A stretch of DNA of 64,000 nucleotides, from the NCBI RefSeq assembly GCF_029697505.1, contig NZ_JARJEF010000013.1, positions 1-64,000 on the forward strand, read 5' to 3'. The DNA is from Pseudophaeobacter profundi (lineage in GTDB: Bacteria > Pseudomonadota > Alphaproteobacteria > Rhodobacterales > Rhodobacteraceae). Shown here piece after piece: positions 61,709 through 64,000 of the stretch (positions are counted from its first letter, which is position 1; every line of letters begins with the position of its first letter). The notes under the pieces were generated by a model, which saw nothing but the letters and a program-made list of their open reading frames with translations, ran no database searches and was not told where the DNA came from. The translations under genes and the position numbers were made by a program.

Positions 61709-62419
61709 TTGGTATTCAGGCGCCGTGATAGACGCTCGCTCCTTCGGGCGGTTGCGGATTTCATCTGGCCCCGTGGGGGCTGGAAGCGGGCGTTTCTATA
61801 CGTGAAGCACCGGGTCCGCCGCCTGCCAGATTCGCCTGAACGCATTGCCCGTGGCGTCTGGGCCGGGGTCTTCACCACCTTTACCCCGTTCTATGCGATG
61901 CATTTTGTTGTCGCCGCCCTTATCGCCCGCTTGATCAATGGCAATATCCTTGCCGCGCTGAGTGGTACCTTTTTTGGTAACCCGCTGACCTATGTGCCCA
62001 TTGGCATCGCGGCGCTGCAGACAGGCCACTGGATGCTGGGCACCGAATTCAACGGCGAGCTAGAGACCTCTCTGGTGGGGAAATTCATTGATGCGGGCAA
62101 GGATCTGAAAGACAACCTGTTTGCGCTGTTTTATGATCAGCCTGCCGATTGGGATGGGTTGCACCTGTTCTACGACGAGGTGTTCTTTCCCTATCTGGTT
62201 GGCGGTATTGTGCCTGGCGTGATCACTGCGACGATCTGCTACATGCTTAGCCTGCCGGTGATCCGTGCCTATCAGCAGCACCGTCGCTCGCGTATCAAGG
62301 CCAAGTTTGACGCCATCAAAAAGCGTGCCGAGCGCGAAAGCAGCGGTGTTGCCCCGGTGGTAGAGCCTGCAAAGCGCAAGCCAAAGCGAAACTTGCCGCG
62401 GGTTTGCAAGGTAAAATAG
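61709..62419 (+). CDS. DUF2062 membrane protein
   Basis: 236 residues with TTG start at 61709 and GAGGAAGGAC as ribosome site. The DUF2062 block is SPERIARGVWAGVFTTFTPFYAMHFVVAALIARLINGNILAALSGTFFGNPLTYVPI. Two or three membrane helices near 50-95 and 170-195 and a basic C-terminus (RRSRIKAKFDAIKKRAE... KRKPKRNLPR). Function unknown; the protein recurs between rsh and pdxJ in roseobacters. It is 32 nt after rsh, so likely part of the same transcript. Confidence 0.88.
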   Translation: MVFRRRDRRSLLRAVADFIWPRGGWKRAFLYVKHRVRRLPDSPERIARGVWAGVFTTFTPFYAMHFVVAALIARLINGNILAALSGTFFGNPLTYVPIGIAALQTGHWMLGTEFNGELETSLVGKFIDAGKDLKDNLFALFYDQPADWDGLHLFYDEVFFPYLVGGIVPGVITATICYMLSLPVIRAYQQHRRSRIKAKFDAIKKRAERESSGVAPVVEPAKRKPKRNLPRVCKVK

Positions 62420-62515
62420 CGCGCTTGGCAAGGGGCAGGGGTTGCCCTCGGCGGTATGCCGTCTAATCTTGCGCGTGTCAGAGACGATTTCACGACAGAT
62501 CACGGGATAAAAGAC

Positions 62516-63262
62516 ATGGGCCAGAATACGCTGCGATTGGGTGTAAATATCGACCACGTGGCCACGGTGCGGAATGCCCGTGGCGGTGACAATCCCGATC
62601 CGGTGCGCGCCGCCCTTCTGGCGCAGAACGCGGGGGCCGATGGGATCACTGCCCACCTGCGAGAAGACCGCCGCCATATTGTGGATGCCGATATCGATGG
62701 CTTGATGGCCGCGCTGCGCATCCCGCTGAATTTTGAAATGGCTGCAACGTCGGAAATGCAGGCGATTGCTCTGCGTCATAAACCCCACGCGGTTTGCCTG
62801 GTGCCGGAAAAGCGCGAAGAACGCACCACCGAAGGCGGGCTGGATGTGGCGGGCAATGATATAGCGCTGGCCGAGTATATTACGCCGCTGCGGGATGCGG
62901 GCAGCCGGGTGTCAATGTTCATCGGCGCCGAAAAATCGCAGGTCGAGGCCAGCCACCGCATCGGCGCCCCGGTGATAGAACTGCACGCCGGTGCCTATGC
63001 CGATGCCTGGGCCGAGGGGCGTTGGGATGAACGCGATGCCGAATTGGCCAAGATTACCGAGATGGCGGCCTATGCCCATGGCCTAGGGCTGGAAGTGCAT
63101 GTTGGCCATGGTCTGACCTACGAAAGCGTCGGCCCAATCGCGGCGCTGCAAGAGGTAAAGGAGTTGAACATTGGCCATTTCCTGATGGGCGAGGCGATGT
63201 TTGTCGGCCTGCCTGCGGCCCTGGCCGAAATGCGCCGCAAGATGGGGGAGGCGCGGGCATGA
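62516..63262 (+). CDS. pdxJ: Pyridoxine 5'-phosphate synthase
   Basis: 248 residues from ATG at 62516. It condenses 1-deoxyxylulose-5-phosphate with 3-amino-2-oxopropyl phosphate to pyridoxine 5'-phosphate. [56 protein letters not shown] and [17 protein letters not shown] are PdxJ signatures with the catalytic Glu and His. It overlaps the LysE-family gene by ATGA, and acpS follows that one, echoing the pdxJ-acpS pairing of other proteobacteria. Confidence 0.96.
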   Translation: MGQNTLRLGVNIDHVATVRNARGGDNPDPVRAALLAQNAGADGITAHLREDRRHIVDADIDGLMAALRIPLNFEMAATSEMQAIALRHKPHAVCLVPEKREERTTEGGLDVAGNDIALAEYITPLRDAGSRVSMFIGAEKSQVEASHRIGAPVIELHAGAYADAWAEGRWDERDAELAKITEMAAYAHGLGLEVHVGHGLTYESVGPIAALQEVKELNIGHFLMGEAMFVGLPAALAEMRRKMGEARA

Positions 63263-63885
63263 TTGGTCCGGAATGGGCCGCCCTGTGGCTGGCATGGGTG
63301 CTGGCAGGCGGCAGTCCGGGCCCGGCGACGCTTTCCATTGCGGGCACCTCAATGAATACCGGTCGTCGCGCCGGGGTGATTTTCTCATTTGGCATCCTCT
63401 TTGGTTCGGCCTGTTGGGGGGTGGCGGCGGCGGCGGGTCTCAGCGCCCTGATGCTGGCCAATGCCTGGATCTTTGAGATTCTACGCTATTGCGGCGCGGG
63501 CTATCTGTTGTTCCTGGCGGTGAAATCCCTGGGCTCGGCCCTGACACCAAACGCGCCGATATCTCAGCGGGCCTATGGGGGCACGGCTTGGCAGATCTTC
63601 AGCAAAGGCGCGCTGATTCACCTGACAAACCCCAAGGCCATCCTGTCCTGGGCCTCGATCTACTCGCTGGTGCTGCCAGCAGGCTCCGCTCCAGCGGAGG
63701 TTTTTGGCCTCTTTGCTTTTCTCTACTCGGGCTCGATCCTGATCTTCATCGGCTATGCCTTCCTGTTCTCTACCCCTGGTGTGGTCGAGACCTACATGCG
63801 GATGAAGCGCTGGTTTGAGCTGGGTTTTTCCGGCTTTTTTGGCTTCGCTAGCCTCAAGATCCTGACGGCGCGATTGGACGGATAG
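63259..63885 (+). CDS. LysE-family translocator
   Basis: 208 residues with six hydrophobic segments. The LysE motif [32 protein letters not shown] and [26 protein letters not shown] are clear. It sits between pdxJ (4-nt overlap) and acpS (4-nt gap), so it is expressed with them although no functional link is evident. Exported substrate unknown. Similar in family, not in close sequence, to the gene at 53366. Confidence 0.88.
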   Translation: MIGPEWAALWLAWVLAGGSPGPATLSIAGTSMNTGRRAGVIFSFGILFGSACWGVAAAAGLSALMLANAWIFEILRYCGAGYLLFLAVKSLGSALTPNAPISQRAYGGTAWQIFSKGALIHLTNPKAILSWASIYSLVLPAGSAPAEVFGLFAFLYSGSILIFIGYAFLFSTPGVVETYMRMKRWFELGFSGFFGFASLKILTARLDG

Positions 63886-63889
63886 CGCC

Positions 63890-64000
63890 ATGATCCTTGG
63901 CGTCGGAACAGATCTTGCCAATATCGAACGCATCCAGCGCACTCTGGACCGTTTTGGCGATCGTTTCCGCAATCGGGTCTTTACCGAGGTCGAACAGCGA
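63890..64000 (+). CDS. acpS: Holo-[acyl-carrier-protein] synthase, 5' part only
   Basis: The first 37 codons are present and the window ends inside the gene. [37 protein letters not shown], taken in parts [12 protein letters not shown] and RNRVFTEVE, is the AcpS N-terminus with the Mg-binding Asp in GTDL. The enzyme transfers the phosphopantetheine arm to ACP. It follows the LysE gene by 4 nt. Completeness cannot be judged. Confidence 0.93.
   Translation, partial: MILGVGTDLANIERIQRTLDRFGDRFRNRVFTEVEQR

Noticed and set aside
1-64000. CRISPR array, prophage, toxin-antitoxin or restriction systems
   Set aside because: No regularly spaced repeats, phage structural genes, or recognisable TA or RM pairs were found on either strand.

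Overview
The window looks like chromosome from a marine Roseobacter-group alphaproteobacterium (Rhodobacteraceae, in the Phaeobacter/Ruegeria/Leisingera neighbourhood). The signs are high GC, several TRAP transporters, gcvT-gcvH-gcvP with a single-chain GcvP, three tandem peptide deformylase genes before fmt, and the block NYN-folK-rpoZ-rsh-DUF2062-pdxJ-acpS. The assignment rests on gene content and protein resemblance recalled from memory, not on a database search.

Layout. 1-1.98 kb: right edge of a mobilizable element next to the 3' end of a tRNA-Arg(CCU), with a replication-type HTH protein, a MobC-like protein and a relaxase cut off by an IS21-type terminus. 2.1-10.2 kb: LacI regulator, AlkX-type glycosylase, thioesterase, a TRAP operon (dctPQM), a FAH-family enzyme and an XRE-cupin regulator. 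10.5-16.1 kb: glycine cleavage system gcvTHP and a GlxA/AraC-type regulator. 16.2-19 kb: a heavy-metal P-type ATPase with its MerR regulator and a 19-bp-spacer MerR promoter. 19-24.5 kb: trhO, pncA, a hybrid histidine kinase and pncB.

24.5-35.3 kb is accessory DNA. A trans-4-hydroxyproline-type catabolic cluster (HypD-type deaminase, a second TRAP transporter, Ldh-family reductase, GntR regulator, ketoglutarate-semialdehyde-type dehydrogenase) lies between a decayed transposase end on the left and a set of gene fragments (RidA, BCCT transporter) on the right. The cluster carries a shared GntR operator, ATTTTGGATACA, at three promoters. The two enzymes expected to start the pathway, the 4-hydroxyproline epimerase and the FAD-dependent D-hydroxyproline dehydrogenase, are both broken here. 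Transport, regulation and the late steps look intact. This is the most interesting biology I see in the window.

35.4-64 kb is mostly core genome: FadR-type regulator with a divergent aminotransferase, smc, a lytic transglycosylase, cobalamin genes cbiB-cobC, glutathionyl-hydroquinone reductase, patB, def-def-def-fmt (the third def lacks two catalytic residues), rnhA, ispH, a second hybrid kinase with an apparent pseudo-receiver, and the stringent-response block ending in acpS, which the window edge cuts. I found no CRISPR array, rRNA or prophage, and no system I would call wholly undescribed. The best leads are the selectively decayed hydroxyproline cluster and the degenerate third deformylase.
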